DNA of 64,000 nucleotides from Tigriopus japonicus (Eukaryota; Arthropoda; Copepoda; Harpacticoida; Harpacticidae). The notes beneath the pieces are model-generated. The model ran no database searches and was not told the DNA's origin. It was given only the letters and a program-made list of their open reading frames with translations. Numbering within the stretch: position 1 is the first letter of the stretch; each line of letters starts with the position of its first letter. The position numbers and the translations under genes were made by a program. Positions 23,741-36,000 of this stretch are shown here, one piece after another. The stretch covers positions 4,079,879 through 4,143,878 of the forward strand of contig CM021313.1 of assembly GCA_010645155.1 (NCBI GenBank), written 5' to 3'.

Positions 23741-24367
23741 AGACAAAGACTTTGGAGACCAAAAAACACCAACAACCCTGATGGAGGCTCCGTTTGCTTC
23801 AAGCATTCACACCGGTGTGAGTGTGTATGTGTATCCGTCCGGTAACGAGCATTTTGCCTTGACAAATCCAAAGCGAGAGACTTATCCCCAAATGGAATTG
23901 CTCTTACTTAGACCAATCACGCCTTGGAATGGAAGAGAATGGATGGATGGCTATACCTTCTTTATTTTCTTAGTGCACGTCAAACACATGCTTGAAATGC
24001 TATTCAAACTCGACTTTGTTCGAAAGAGACTTTGATTAGAAAATGAAAGGTGAGGTGGTTGTTAATGATCGGTACAGATGTGGTTTCGCTTGAGTGATTC
24101 AACAATTGAATGTGAGGCTCAATTAGCATTTTCCCGCTGTGTGGTGGAGTTGACAAGGTCGATAAAAAATGCGACAATTTGAGTTGTTGATGGGGACATG
24201 ATGGATGATGTTGCCGCAAAAACACATGGCTCTCACCCGTTTTTTGTAATAATCCTTTAGCATTAAAGTTATTGATTGGAGGTTTGGACTCCAGTTCTCC
24301 GATCGAACACGTGTTTGACTTTGACAAAATACTCACACGGCTATGAACCCTACAACTACGCACGTAC

Positions 24368-24504
24368 CATCCGCGTTTTATGTTCTTGAGTGATGGCCAT
24401 TCCGATAATGTACATGGCATTTTGTTCAAATATGTCTTCCCAACCATCCCAGGAGGAAACCATTCCCAAATCGTCTGTGCAAATCCATCTCCATTTTGCG
24501 TGTT
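24368..24504 (-). CDS. Tentative antisense exon, function unknown
   Basis: On the minus strand a long pyrimidine tract leads to TTGGCAG (24510-24505), then an open frame ends at an excellent donor, CGGATG|GTACGT. The peptide includes WRWICTDDLGMVSSW and ends AITQEHKTRM; the frame is open further upstream too. It ends in phase 0, compatible with the antisense exons at 10809-10916 or 7643-7896, but they are 13-16 kb away. A different minus-strand frame in the same DNA is open for 210 codons (24004-24636), so at least one reading must be coincidence. Confidence 0.22.
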
Positions 24505-24678
24505 CTGCCAATTCGTTGGGTTCCGTCCAGAAAGACAAGAATTGAAGGGTAAAAAAAGAACCAGCAAAAGTAAAGTCTCGTGTGGCGACCGAGCGACGTT
24601 GGTTGGTTCGTTCAATCGCTTATTGCATTTGCACAAAATGGCAGTTTAATGAAGAGGAGGAAACAGTTGACTACAACG

Positions 24679-24728
24679 CACTCACTCACTCACTCACTCA
24701 CTCGCTTACACCAACCAACCAACCAACT
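24679..24728. repeat. (CACT)n followed by (CCAA)n
   Basis: About six CACT units (24679-24703) followed within 8 bases by a CCAA tract (24711-24728). A second CACT tract lies at 35186-35207. Both motifs belong to the tetranucleotide family abundant in this genome segment. Confidence 0.85.
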
Positions 24729-27700
24729 AAGGTAGAAAAGAGGGGGCTTTAAAACAAGCAAAATGCCAACTCTTGTCACAAGACGAGGCAGCGCATTTCT
24801 CAAATATGAAGAGAAGTCCATTATCCTCATCTGAGGGTTTTTTCCCTTGGATTTGGATACAGGAATGACAGAACCATTTTGCGCTTTTAGATGAAGTTGG
24901 AGTGGGTTTTTGAGTTAAGATGGGTCAGATCATGTATGGCTTATGGATCCCTTCTTCTTCTTCCTCCTCCCTCCCTCGTTCCCAAGTTGTCAAAAACAAA
25001 TCACGTCAAAGTGATCCAACAACGCTAACCCAGTTGGACCCGTTGTCGACTTGGAAAACGACACCATTATCAAGAGCCTTTACTACGTTTTCTAGGGTTG
25101 GTTTTGACCTAACATTTTTTCCAAAATAAGCTTAGCTCCAACCAGGAACCATGCCTCCTGATGCAAGTTCCTCTGTATTCTGAATTCTTTATATTATTGT
25201 CGATCAACCTTAACAAAAAATCAACTCTCTCACTAGATGGCATTCGCTCATATTTACCCAATCAAAAAACTCATTGCTCCTGATATGGCAAACAGCAAGT
25301 AAGTTTGCAAACAATTTTATAAGTTTGTTCAATTGAAATTTGACAGCCTGAAAGCCTAAATATTTTATGCACTTTTACAATGGGTGCAATTTCAACGTTG
25401 ATTGGGACTTGAAAAGAGCTCTTCTGCAGGCAATTGAATCAGCTTTTTGGTTGGCTTGAAATTGAAACGTAAATACGTCGGAGAACGACAAGACTCCAAG
25501 GAAAAAGACGGTTGTTTAGCGAGAGAAGCCCGAAGTTTTCTCATCTGTCCGTCATGAGTCTTCTACCAATAACAACAACCACCACAACCACGGCCCCGAC
25601 AGTGCAATGCAAATACGAATGAATGCACTTTCAGTCGAGAAAAGTTTATTAATGAAGCTAGCTCGGTGCATTTTCGCCTCGACAACTAACTCCAACTCGC
25701 TCCGCCCTCGTGGTTAGTTCTATTAATTTCACAAATTTGCCCTCCACATTAGAACGAATCCCTCATCTGATAGAATCCGTGACTTCTATGGGCGCTTTTG
25801 GCCCTTTCAGTCAGCCTTCCTGGTCACGTTATCCGACGCCAAAGCTTTAAACTGCAGAAACGTCGAGAAAACAAATCAACAAATCAAAATGAATGAAATT
25901 GTGTTGACAAGGAATACTCTTTGGTCTCCGTTCCTGGTCCCAAATAATTCAATTACCCACCACGGTCATTACCCAGCGGGTGGGTTGGCAATGGTCAGGG
26001 CGGAGACACATTTTATTGGAAAATTGTCCCCTTCTCCGTGAGACATCATCGAACTGGGTGTGCTGTACTGTCCGTAGGTAGCAATCCGGTCACAGATTTG
26101 GAACCATAATCACAGATAATCTTGAGAACCAAGATCAATTAAATGCCAGGTATTATCCTCATTCTGACACTGCTCATTAATCAACAGACTGACATACGAA
26201 TCTTAGGCTAAGTTTTAACGAGCACAGTCATTATGAACTACCTTGTTAAGAGGACGGAGATGGATCTGGGCTAGCTATGAATCTATGAATTGGGACTGGT
26301 AATTGTCATCAAAATAAAACAATTAACGTGGTGGAAGAGGTGATGTTGTTCGCTGTCTCCTAAGAGAATTGAATTCAGTCTGGGCTTCATGTCTAGTCAC
26401 TATAGAATGAAGAGTGTCTTCTCTCGGTTACAACACGGATCCCCCCCAAACTCAAGCGAATAATAGTATAATATGAGCCACTTTGTCTGGGTCATAAACC
26501 AAGGCACAAAAAATATCATAAAAGCAAATAACTGCCAGTGTCTACGGAATGATCGATAGAAACGAGGCTTTTCTCAGGTTATAATGGATCTAATTAGAAT
26601 TTACCGTTAGAGGGCGCATCTGTAGAGAAGGGACAAACGATGCAATTTGTAAATTAGAGTTTAAGTTCGTCATGAGAGCTGATTGCTTTTGGTTGTGAAA
26701 GCCGTACATCAATTTAGCTGTGGGAGAGGCCATCCGAGATGGATCCAAGTGACATCCTGGAGGGTCTTTGTCGTTGTCTGCGGATGACAACAATTAAATC
26801 TGTCATCTGACCATGATTTTCCAATTTCCCACACCACTCCCACCCTATCATTAAACTTGGAGTGACAGGAAAGCTGCACACCAAGAATGCCATGACTTGG
26901 CTGAAAGGACCTCCAAGTACCCCTTCTTTTAAGAAAGGTATTTTCGATTGAAGGCCCGAGTTTCTATTTTACAACGAACCCATGATAGAGAGCCAAATTT
27001 TAAGCAGTGATTTTGTCGCTCTCTGATGATGATCCGTTTGGCAATGGGTCCATCATCAGAGAGATTAGTGGTGAAAATGGTCATCATTTGGGAGGTTTTG
27101 TTGGTTTCCCCAAAGATTGATGATCCGTCATTGGTAAGAGTAATTACGGTAATTGAATCTGGAGATTTTCAAGTCTTCATTACTGGCTCTCGGCCGAAAG
27201 ATCCACGGACTATCATCGGCCATTGTTGCCCAATCCAGTCGGTTTTTTGTGAATACGACGAGAAATTAGTCTGAGCCCATTCAGACTCTCATTCTAGGGT
27301 CCCAAATCGATTCCCAATTTCCCAATAGCCGTGGTTTTGTTGGTTGAATGAATGGCAGGCGTCGTCTCGCTTTTGGGGTTGCGGGTTTTTGGTCAATGGT
27401 CACGCCATGTTTGCTTTGGAGGGACTTTCGGTTGTCTGTCACCATGTCTGGGGTTGTTTAGTGGTCCTTCTTGTCTTTCCTTCATTCACTTACTCATCCC
27501 ACTTAAGAGGGAAAAGCACTGGCCTGATTCATTGAAATCTCCAAAATTTGACGCGTCCACTTAATTACCGCTCACTTGGCGGAGGATCTGCTTCTCCACG
27601 GAGGCATCTAAATCTGGAAGGAGGAGAAAACAAGCCTTTTAATTCAATGAAGAGGACTTGAAAGGCTTTAGAGTGGATATAATTATTAGTAGCTGTTCAT

Positions 27701-28828
27701 CAGAAGCCAAGATAACATTTATTTTTTTGTGATATATCAAAAAAGGCAGGATTCCAGGATGATAGTCATCCATGAGCAACATGGATCTTTGGTTCTGGAT
27801 TTATCACCTTGAGTGAATGCAACCCGCCCCAAAATCCCCGCCCCCTTCTCTGCTCTCGTTAAATGAGGTTCCTTACATACACATTGGTCTTTCTTTTCAA
27901 CTTGACTATGGTGGAAATAGCGAGCAAAAGAAAGAAAAATCTTTTGTAAAGAGGACTTCATAAAGAGAAAAGGCACCATCCGATATTATGTGCAGGAAAC
28001 AGGTAGAATATTGACTCTCTCGGTCGGGGACATGCCAATTGATTATGATATCGATTTTCATGAAAACATTTAACTTTAATTATTGGTTTTCCAAATAAAC
28101 ATTGATCGCAACACGCGTCGTTTTAAAGGTTATAGTTCCATTTTAGGGATCTTTTCATTCAGAAAGACCGTTCCAATATTGTTTATAAATAAAGGTTTGG
28201 TTCATTTGATGAAAATCTGCCATGTTTAGAAATTGAAAATATGCTGAAGAGTCTGGAAAATATTGATCTTGCCTGTTTGCACCTTTCTTATACTTTATGC
28301 TTTATAACAGGTAATTGTTGAAAAAGTTTTTGACACTGAACCAAAGCTTCTCTCAATGTAGAGAGGCCTTTAGACCTCTCAAAATTCAAGTACGCACTAT
28401 TTCTGTTAAATGCGAGCACTTGAATTTGACGACGAGAACTTCCAAGTACGAGGGACTAACTGAACTGCCTGCTTAACTGACTGTGGCTGCCTCTTCACCT
28501 GGTCCGTAAGTGAAATTGGCAATTAATTTTAGCTATTAAATTGGACAAACTCGTCTGTTAATGAGTTGAAAATTGCCATGTTCCCAGGCAAGCTCGATGG
28601 AAAGCCTCCCTTTTTTTGGCGGCCAAACGATGTACTAATTGCAGGAGTTCGGTTCTTTCGTTGGGAATGAAGGCTTGCTCCATAGTAAATATATAGACCC
28701 CGTTCTACTCTTTGACGAGTCACTAATGGGATGACGGCTTGCCTTCGGTCATATTTAGCTCCAAACCATGCTTCTTTAGACTGCCACTGGTCAAGGAGAA
28801 TTTCTTTTCAAACATTGGTTTCTTCCAG

Positions 28829-29180
28829 ACAAGGGTCACGACACAATGGTGACGGTGGGTTCCGATTTTAACCCGGGTCGAAATGGCATCCCTGGCTTAC
28901 TGCTCCACCCACGTGGCCACCCTGAAGACTCCGGTGAAGACGGAGAGGTCCATGAAGAAGATGAGGACGAAGAGGAAGAGGAGATCAATGTGGATCAACT
29001 CGAAGAAGAATCTCGGCGAAGCGCCTCCTCGCACATGAACCCTGGATCACCGCAGGAAATGGGCGATTTTCCCTCGCAAAGACGCAAACAAAGACGTTAT
29101 CGAACCACATTCACCTCGTTTCAGTTGGAGGAATTGGAAAAGGCTTTCTCTCGGACTCACTATCCTGATGTATTCACACG
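28829..29180 (+). CDS. Aristaless homeobox protein, coding exon 2 (homeodomain N-terminal half)
   Basis: Acceptor TTTCTTCCAG|AC; donor ACACG|GTGAGA, phase 2. Encodes the rest of codon 107 to residue 223 plus two bases of Arg 224. Residues 149-158 form an acidic tract, a feature seen before the homeodomain in related proteins. The homeodomain begins at residue 194 ([12 protein letters not shown]) with hallmark residues Arg5, Phe8, Leu16 and Phe20, preceded by a basic QRRKQRR likely nuclear-localisation segment. Up to the splice site (homeodomain position 30) I see no departure from the arthropod Aristaless pattern. An ATG at 28846 (CACAATGG) could start a shorter 324-residue isoform if a promoter lies just upstream. 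Retaining the following intron would give a stop immediately after position 31. Confidence 0.93.
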
Positions 29181-32100
29181 GTGAGAATTCGCTCTAAGTA
29201 CCTCCCTGATCGTTCGTTAGGTAATCCCAGTTCATTGTCACTGAAGAGGTTTAATTGCTCAACCAATTTCACCCTGAGAGTGCGTTTCCATTGTGAAGGG
29301 AGAAAATCAATCAACACTTTCATTGAATAGCGCAACTAGGGCTGGTTCAAGTCCTGGCCTTGAGTCGTCTTTAGCATCATTGGCCCCCCTAGGCGAATGT
29401 CACGACCATTCCTGCATTGATCGCAAATTGAACACACCTAGTTCTCACACTTTAGGAAGTTCATTCACGAATCAAGGAGAAGGCAATAATCAGAGAAAAA
29501 AACACACACACACATACTTACATACTCGCAGATTATTCGCCTTGACATTTGGGGTATGCATTACTATTATTATTATTTTTCTTTCTTGTTCTGCAACCGA
29601 GAATGGTTGTTGGAAGGTGAACGACGTCGTTTCCGCTCAAACGACTCAAGATTGGATTTTGATCACATTATTGTTGCTGTTTGTGACGTATCTAATGGTA
29701 AATTGGATTTGCACTTCCTCCCATTAAATTGTGTACAGAGCAACCACTTTGTTCACAACTTTGAGGCCCACTACAATTAGGGCTACACAGGGCATTTCGG
29801 GTTAGTTTGGTCTTAAAAATACATGAAATCAATTTACCTTATCGTCAAACTAAGGAAAAGTGGGCAAATGACTCCAATCAAGGGCCAATGCGAATTTCAA
29901 CAAGCAGATATCCACTCAACACCTTTTAGTGGTTAGTGTCGAAGGCAAAACAACAACCATTTCTCATTTCATGGCTTGAAAAGGAAAAAAAATGATCTTC
30001 GATTGGCCTCTCTTTTCTTCTGTTGTCTTTTTTGTTGTGCTGTTGGTAGGTCATCATGATCATCATCATCACTCATGGTTTACTTCGTTTCAAAAGCTCA
30101 ATCCAAAACCACATCAGGTGTCCAAATTACACGGCCAATTCCCGCCTTGAATCATACCGATCAAAGTTTCAAAGATCATTGATTTCAATCAGAGAGGAGA
30201 CTAGAGAGAGTCCTGTTGTAGGAAACACCGCTTTGCTTCTTAGCAAGACTTCAGCAGTTGATTTCGGGGGTTAAATATTTACGTAGAGGTGGGACAGACC
30301 TAGATTTGACTTAAGTGATAAAAGTTCAAACTTAATTTAAGCTACTTTTTAGCCAAATTTGATTCTTCATTTTCTGTTGAATGGAAAACTTGTTACGTTG
30401 TGTTTCCAACTATTCAAATCTAAAGCTAAAGCCGCCCAAAATATTGGAAAGATGAACCAAAGTGTGAACAAAAAAATAGAAACGTGAATGAAACAATCCT
30501 TACCCATAATAAGAATGGGAATATTATCATAAAAAATAGAAGAAAGGAATAATATTATGTCAAATATGCTAATTTTAACTTCATGGTTGTAAATATCTTG
30601 ACTCAGTTATCATAGACATTTTTCATGCGAATATTTTACTAGCTTTACAAGTAATGTGACTCCCTATAATAATAAATCATTGATATAATTTATACAATTA
30701 ACATTTATACGAAATTTGGTCTACCGAATTATGTTAAATAATTATATATTAGAGGGCATTTGAACCAAAAATATGGAAGAAAAAATTCCGTCAAATGTTC
30801 TTAAAGGTCTAGAACATGAATGAAATATTACCCGTGAGCACTCTATTCAACTCTCTGAGAAAAAAAGGAAATAAGATCAGACTGAACATTGTCAGATTGA
30901 GGCAAAAACCAGATCTTTTTCTTTGGCCAAAAATTCGAAATCTATCTTGTTCAATGGAGGGCTAAATCGATAGATGGATGGATGGATGACGGTCTGCGGC
31001 TGTTGTCAGTTAGTTAATGATAGTGATCAGTGACCGCAAATTGAGTCTAAATAAAGCCAATGATTGATTGATGAGCCGACCAGGCGTCGTTGAGCTCTGG
31101 TCTCACTCGCGCTTTTTTTCCCTTCTCTCTTTCTCTCTCTTGTCTGCCTCTTCTTTGTATCTCAATGATGATGAATAATGCTTCTTACAGTCACTGATTG
31201 AACATCCTTTCACTCAGAGGATGATTGGCGGTCTTTTAGGCTTGAGACTGATCAATCGGCCTCTAAATTTTGCTGCTTTTCATTGCCCAGTTTTACGTAT
31301 TTACACTCCGAGTTTCTTGAACTCAAGCGAGAATGATAAAATACAGATAAAAAGGAGAGAGTCGAACAACAAAAGGATTAGAAACGTCAATTCAGCCTAA
31401 TGTCTCGTTCACTTGGAGCTCTTGTCACATAATTGAATATTGTTAGGGGCTTTTTATGAGCTGTCGCACAAGTATTCTTCTCTTTTGAGGCAGCCCATTC
31501 GCTCATCACTGATTTAAGACGAGAAAACCTCGGATTTGATCCGAGAGGGTGAGTGTGTGGTACTTGCAACCAGGTTCGTTACTTGTAATCTTGGTTAGGG
31601 ATGTCTCTTTTTGATCTGACAATCCGGTTTTTTGTAAGTACCGATAACTTCTTAAGGCTTTAACAATCACATTCTAAAATTGCTGCTAATGTAAAGCTAG
31701 GTCCATGGGTAAGGAGATGCAAAATTTTAGTATGGTACAATTTGCACACAAAATCGTGCTTAAAGATGCATCCTGGAATAATCCAAAAAATATCCACACT
31801 ACCCTAACGTTATCTTACTTTCCATCTATTTCCAATTTGCTTTTTTATGAAGAGTGTAATTGACATTATCAGAACTAAGAAGTCGGTTCGAAAGCATGTT
31901 TAACATCACTAATTCCAGTTTCATTAAATCATCTTTCCCGACCAGACAAGTTCCTTCACTTGCATCAAAAAAGATTTCAATTGTTAACAAAGTCCCAACC
32001 AGAATTGAATTTTTCATTATGCTTTAAATAACATTTAATATTTGATTTTTTTGATACGCGGTCGGGCTTCGTGTTCCGAGATAATTTCACACAGCCCAAC

Positions 32101-33009
32101 GATCAGGATGATGATAAATTTGCCTCGTCTTTAGAGGGCTCGGAGTATAGCACATAGAGAACCCAGAACACCTCGTAAAGTGTCGCCTTAAGATCCATTG
32201 AAAAAAGTTCATGAGCTCTGAATGTGATCCAATGTGCAAGAAAGTCTCGTTTGTATACTACCTTCATACTTGGCTCATCCATGCCATCATCCAAGAAGCA
32301 CTAAATTTCCTGGAGGGGGAGGTGAGCGATGAGAATCATGATTTCCAGTAAGGAAAAACAATAAATGAAATTGTTCTACAAATGAGATCTTGCTTGTGTG
32401 GGGAGCAGAATGTATTTTAATGTTTAGCCCAATCAAAAGCCTGAGTCAAAAATTATGCTCTCAAAGCTGTATGCAAATCCTGCAGAGAATGAATAAGGTA
32501 GCCCTCTTATGGTCACTGTTTTACCGCAAGTGGACAAACTCATTTATTCAATGCCCTCTTGAATATACATAAATTTAAAGAGACATTACTTTTCACTCTA
32601 GCATTTAGTTGAGTCGAAAACTGAAAAAGGTAATGTTTAAGAAGCGAGGTAATATGCTCAATTCAAGCCAAGTCTCACTTGCATGAGAAAGCAATTGAAT
32701 TGATCCCACTGGAAGTCATCTCCAGGAAATTCAGTGCTTCTTGCATCATCCATGCACCTGACTTTGAATGTGTGTGTATGTAAGGATGACACTTCAAACT
32801 CGCAGTCTTCTCAACGCTTTAGTTGAAAGGAATGTCCACTTACATTAATCAAATGAACAAGACAAGCTAGAATGGACTGAAAGGAGACTTGATTTCATAT
32901 TGTTTTGATTAGACGCCATTGACGAGCAACCCAGAAATAACCAGAAGATAGAACGAAGAAAGAAAGGGTAACGTTGTCTAATTTTGTTCTTTCGTTTCTT
33001 TTTTTCCAG
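29181..33009 (+). other. Aristaless intron 2 (about 3.8 kb)
   Basis: Donor GTGAGA, acceptor TTTTTCCAG. It contains a very AT-rich block at about 30290-30860 with repeated AATATTAT-like words, an AC tract near 29505 and a TTC/CT-rich stretch near 31125. A 144-codon + strand frame (29293-29727) lacks an ATG start and is not protein-like. No gene supported. Confidence 0.85.
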
Positions 33010-33055
33010 AGAGGAGCTCGCCATGAAAATTGGTTTAACCGAGGCCCGAATTCAG
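33010..33055 (+). CDS. Aristaless homeobox protein, 46-nt exon 3 (homeodomain middle)
   Basis: A micro-exon too short for ordinary open-frame searches. After acceptor TTTTTCCAG it supplies one base completing Arg 224, then EELAMKIGLTEARIQ (residues 225-239, homeodomain positions 32-46), and ends at CAG|GTAAGG in phase 0. An intron between homeodomain positions 46 and 47 is a known conserved position in paired-class genes. Because 46 is not a multiple of three, skipping it would shift frame and destroy the recognition helix. It is bracketed by introns of 3.8 and 6.0 kb. Confidence 0.95.
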
Positions 33056-36000
33056 GTAAGGATCATGATCGAATACATGCAAAGAGAAAGATTGCATTTA
33101 ATAAAGGGGTCTAAAATTTACTTTTCTGCCACACTCCCGCCCAGTCGAACAGTTTTTCATTAACTCTTTTTTTTACCTAATGAAGGGTGACGTGCAAATT
33201 TTGCGGTTTCCTTACTTGCACGCCAATCTGTTGCACTCGTGCAGGCAAAAACTGGACACAAACATATCATGCTGATTAGAAACACCACAAGATATCATAA
33301 TTCGCCTCACTGGCATATTAAAAAACGAAATACTATCAAAATGGATACCATTCTCTGACCAATGTTCATCTCCCAAGCAAAGTTCCACTTCACGAGCACT
33401 GTAGTAGTGGCAGTAAATTTTGTTTTCGAGAGAACAGATAGCGCCATAATGTCAAGAATGCCATTTTGATATTGATAAGCTCAAGAACGTGGATGTCTGT
33501 CTGTCCATTCGTGCTACGAACAGTGTGTGTGTGTGTGTAACAAAACTAACTGAATTACTTGCTTATCGGTGAGCCTTGATTGGCGCCACTTAACAACTTC
33601 AACGTGGATGGATGGACGAACTTAACGTCGGAGCGAGAAGAACGATCGCCAAAGATGCCTGCTTACCTACCTTCCAGGACGGCTCAAAGTCTGGAGAGAT
33701 ATCTTGAAGCTGGATTAGTCTTTAATTTTGATTCTGAGATGGATTGGCAGTGTGAGGGTAGAGGTTTTGGGCAAAGGATTAGTTCATATTTGGAGGGGAA
33801 ATCGGCCTAAGAGGTATTTGACATTAGAGCGTTCCAAGGATCTCGAGCCTTCCGTTTTCATTTGCGACAACCCAGAAGAAGAGGAAGAAGAAGGTGCCAC
33901 TTCGCTAAAAGCTTTGTCTATCGTTCCAAAGTTTGTCCCCTCCTAGATGTGATGTGAGGAAAACAGGTTTTATTAGCCAAGTCGAGCCTCTGGACAACAA
34001 TGATGCTTTTAGAGACACTGGAGACAAATACGATTTAGGCCATGCCTTTGGTTAAGAAATGCACAATATGAGGGAAGGGGTTTAACCAGCCTTGATTGGA
34101 TCCACGCCCTCATATGATAATTAGAGGGGAGCAAAATCCGGAAGTAAAGCACTCCGAAGAAAGAATAAGTGCCTAATCATGCGTTCAAGTTGAAGCTGAT
34201 TGGTCGTCGCCCTTTTGGACAGAGAAGAAAAAGGAGCCATAAAGGACCTCTCCCACAGGTTTACATAGGAAAAAGAACCCATAAAGTTGTAAAAGTCTGG
34301 TTGGTGGGTTGGCTTTGGCACAGATCCTTTAGAGACAAGGGCGATTTGAGTGCGTGACACTTTCCCGTTCTGGCGCCACCCATTTGATAAGAGAAAGGTT
34401 TTCACAGCTTTGTATTGGGTGAGCTCATTAGATCCACACACTCTTTCTCGTCTTGGAGACGGAACCAACCCTCCAATCTGACTGAGAAAAAGCCAGCCAT
34501 GCATGAGCCATGACCAAGAATAGTAGTGTTTTACGGTGGAATCTGGAAAGTCAAACTCGATGAGGCGCTGCTATGATTGAGCTGATGGCGGTGTAATTAA
34601 ATAACGGAGTCTGTTTTCACTTCTTGCTTTTGGCCATTGGATTAGTGTGATTATCACTCTCTTCATCGAGTGAGTGTACTACAGTATATGGGATCATCCG
34701 AAGCTTTTGTTGTTGTTGTCACCAACGCCATCGAAGCAAGCGAGGGAGACAAAGACACACACTGACTTCGGAGAGAGGATAGTGTTCAAATGATTAAAAT
34801 CCAATTTTCTGGAATCAAATTGCAAACTGATTACCGAGTTTCGTTCTGACTGAGTTGGACCCCATTTGAACGGAAATCATCGTTGTTCGTTCTTGACTTA
34901 GGAAATCAGCCATTTCGAACCAAGGGAACTCGGCTAGTGCATGCAGTAATCACTTGGAGCTAATCTATGATTATTTGTCTTTCGTTTCGTCCAGAAGTTG
35001 TTTCTCTTTATCACTTTAGACAGTATTGTAGAGAGCTCGTCAACAGAACAGTACAGCTCGCTCTCACTTCTGAGGCGTGAAAATTGTTGTTCACTGCAAT
35101 CAGCTGGAGGAGATTCCAGAGGAGCTCGTTCAAACAGGAAACAATCACGTTTCAAATTTCCACCTTAACTTGATCCAGATTATCATCACTCACTCACTCA
35201 CTCACTCTTTCAATTCCTCCAATTGGCTATTCCGTCCGCATCAACAATAAAAAGAGATGCATTCATTCGCTTTCCACTACTTACCAAACTAGCAAGTTGT
35301 TCAGGAATTGGTTCAAACGTCTGCCAAAATGAGAGAAAATGCAGAACGATTTTGCGGTTTTGAAATCTTCTGCACAGGTTCATTACGTCGTTCCCCATTC
35401 TATTAACTTTCATGTAACAATCTTTGTGATTTGGGTGAACTTTAAACACAATTTATGCTTTAATCATTTATCATGAACCGAATCAAAAGACTCAATCTTT
35501 GTGCTCTAACTTACTAAAAGAGCAAATATTGGATTTTGACGAGTTTTCCGCTTTTGACATCCATTTTTTGAAACGCTTGCCCAACATCCCTTTTGTAATT
35601 AAATCATAAGTTCGAACAGGATTACGAAGCATTAAAACATGTCAAATAATAAATAACATCTGCGCATAAGAGACATATCTTTTTATTGCATTGCTACATT
35701 TTTCAAAAAAAACGTACAATTTAACGAGCTACGTACAAGCCCGGTCTACCTATAGTCTGATACCCTACATAAATAAGCAAGTTTTATGTTAGAATCTAAA
35801 GCCATAGGGTAAATTGTTCGGAAGACAATTAGTATTCGATTACGAACTCTTTTGACACTTGTCTCGGCTTTTCATTCAACAATAGAGTTCGTTCCTTCCT
35901 TCTTCATTAGAGTTATTCTACTCAATTGCCAAGAGAAACAGGAGTTTCCTTTAGGAGCCAACCTCTTCGTCATAAAACTGGCCAATAAGTTAGCTTTTCC

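Larger units (their letters stand above)
4385..28828 (+). other. Aristaless intron 1 (about 24.4 kb)
   Basis: Donor GTAGGT at 4385, acceptor TTTCTTCCAG ending at 28828. Such long first introns are usual for developmental transcription factor genes and often carry enhancers. Contents listed separately: antisense exon candidates (5367-5609, 7643-7896, 10809-10916, 24368-24504), a hAT-type MITE, a decayed reverse transcriptase, an octamer/TAAT composite at 7025, an octamer plus TATA pair at 14303, a GC-rich island near 21.4 kb and several microsatellites. Most other open frames match what chance gives at this base composition. Stretches 7900-10800, 11000-15580, 16010-21000, 21700-23400 and 24700-28800 hold nothing else I can support. 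Confidence 0.75.

Noticed and set aside
24004..24636. Longest open frame in the window (210 codons, minus strand)
   Set aside because: It opens with TTG, its first Met is far inside, its second half is not protein-like, and a different frame over the same DNA ends at a better splice donor. At this base composition one such frame per window has a probability of a few percent.
29293..29727. 144-codon frame just downstream of aristaless exon 2
   Set aside because: It has a GTG start, low-complexity Ile/Thr/His tracts and no link to the homeodomain frame; the donor at 29181 clearly ends the exon.
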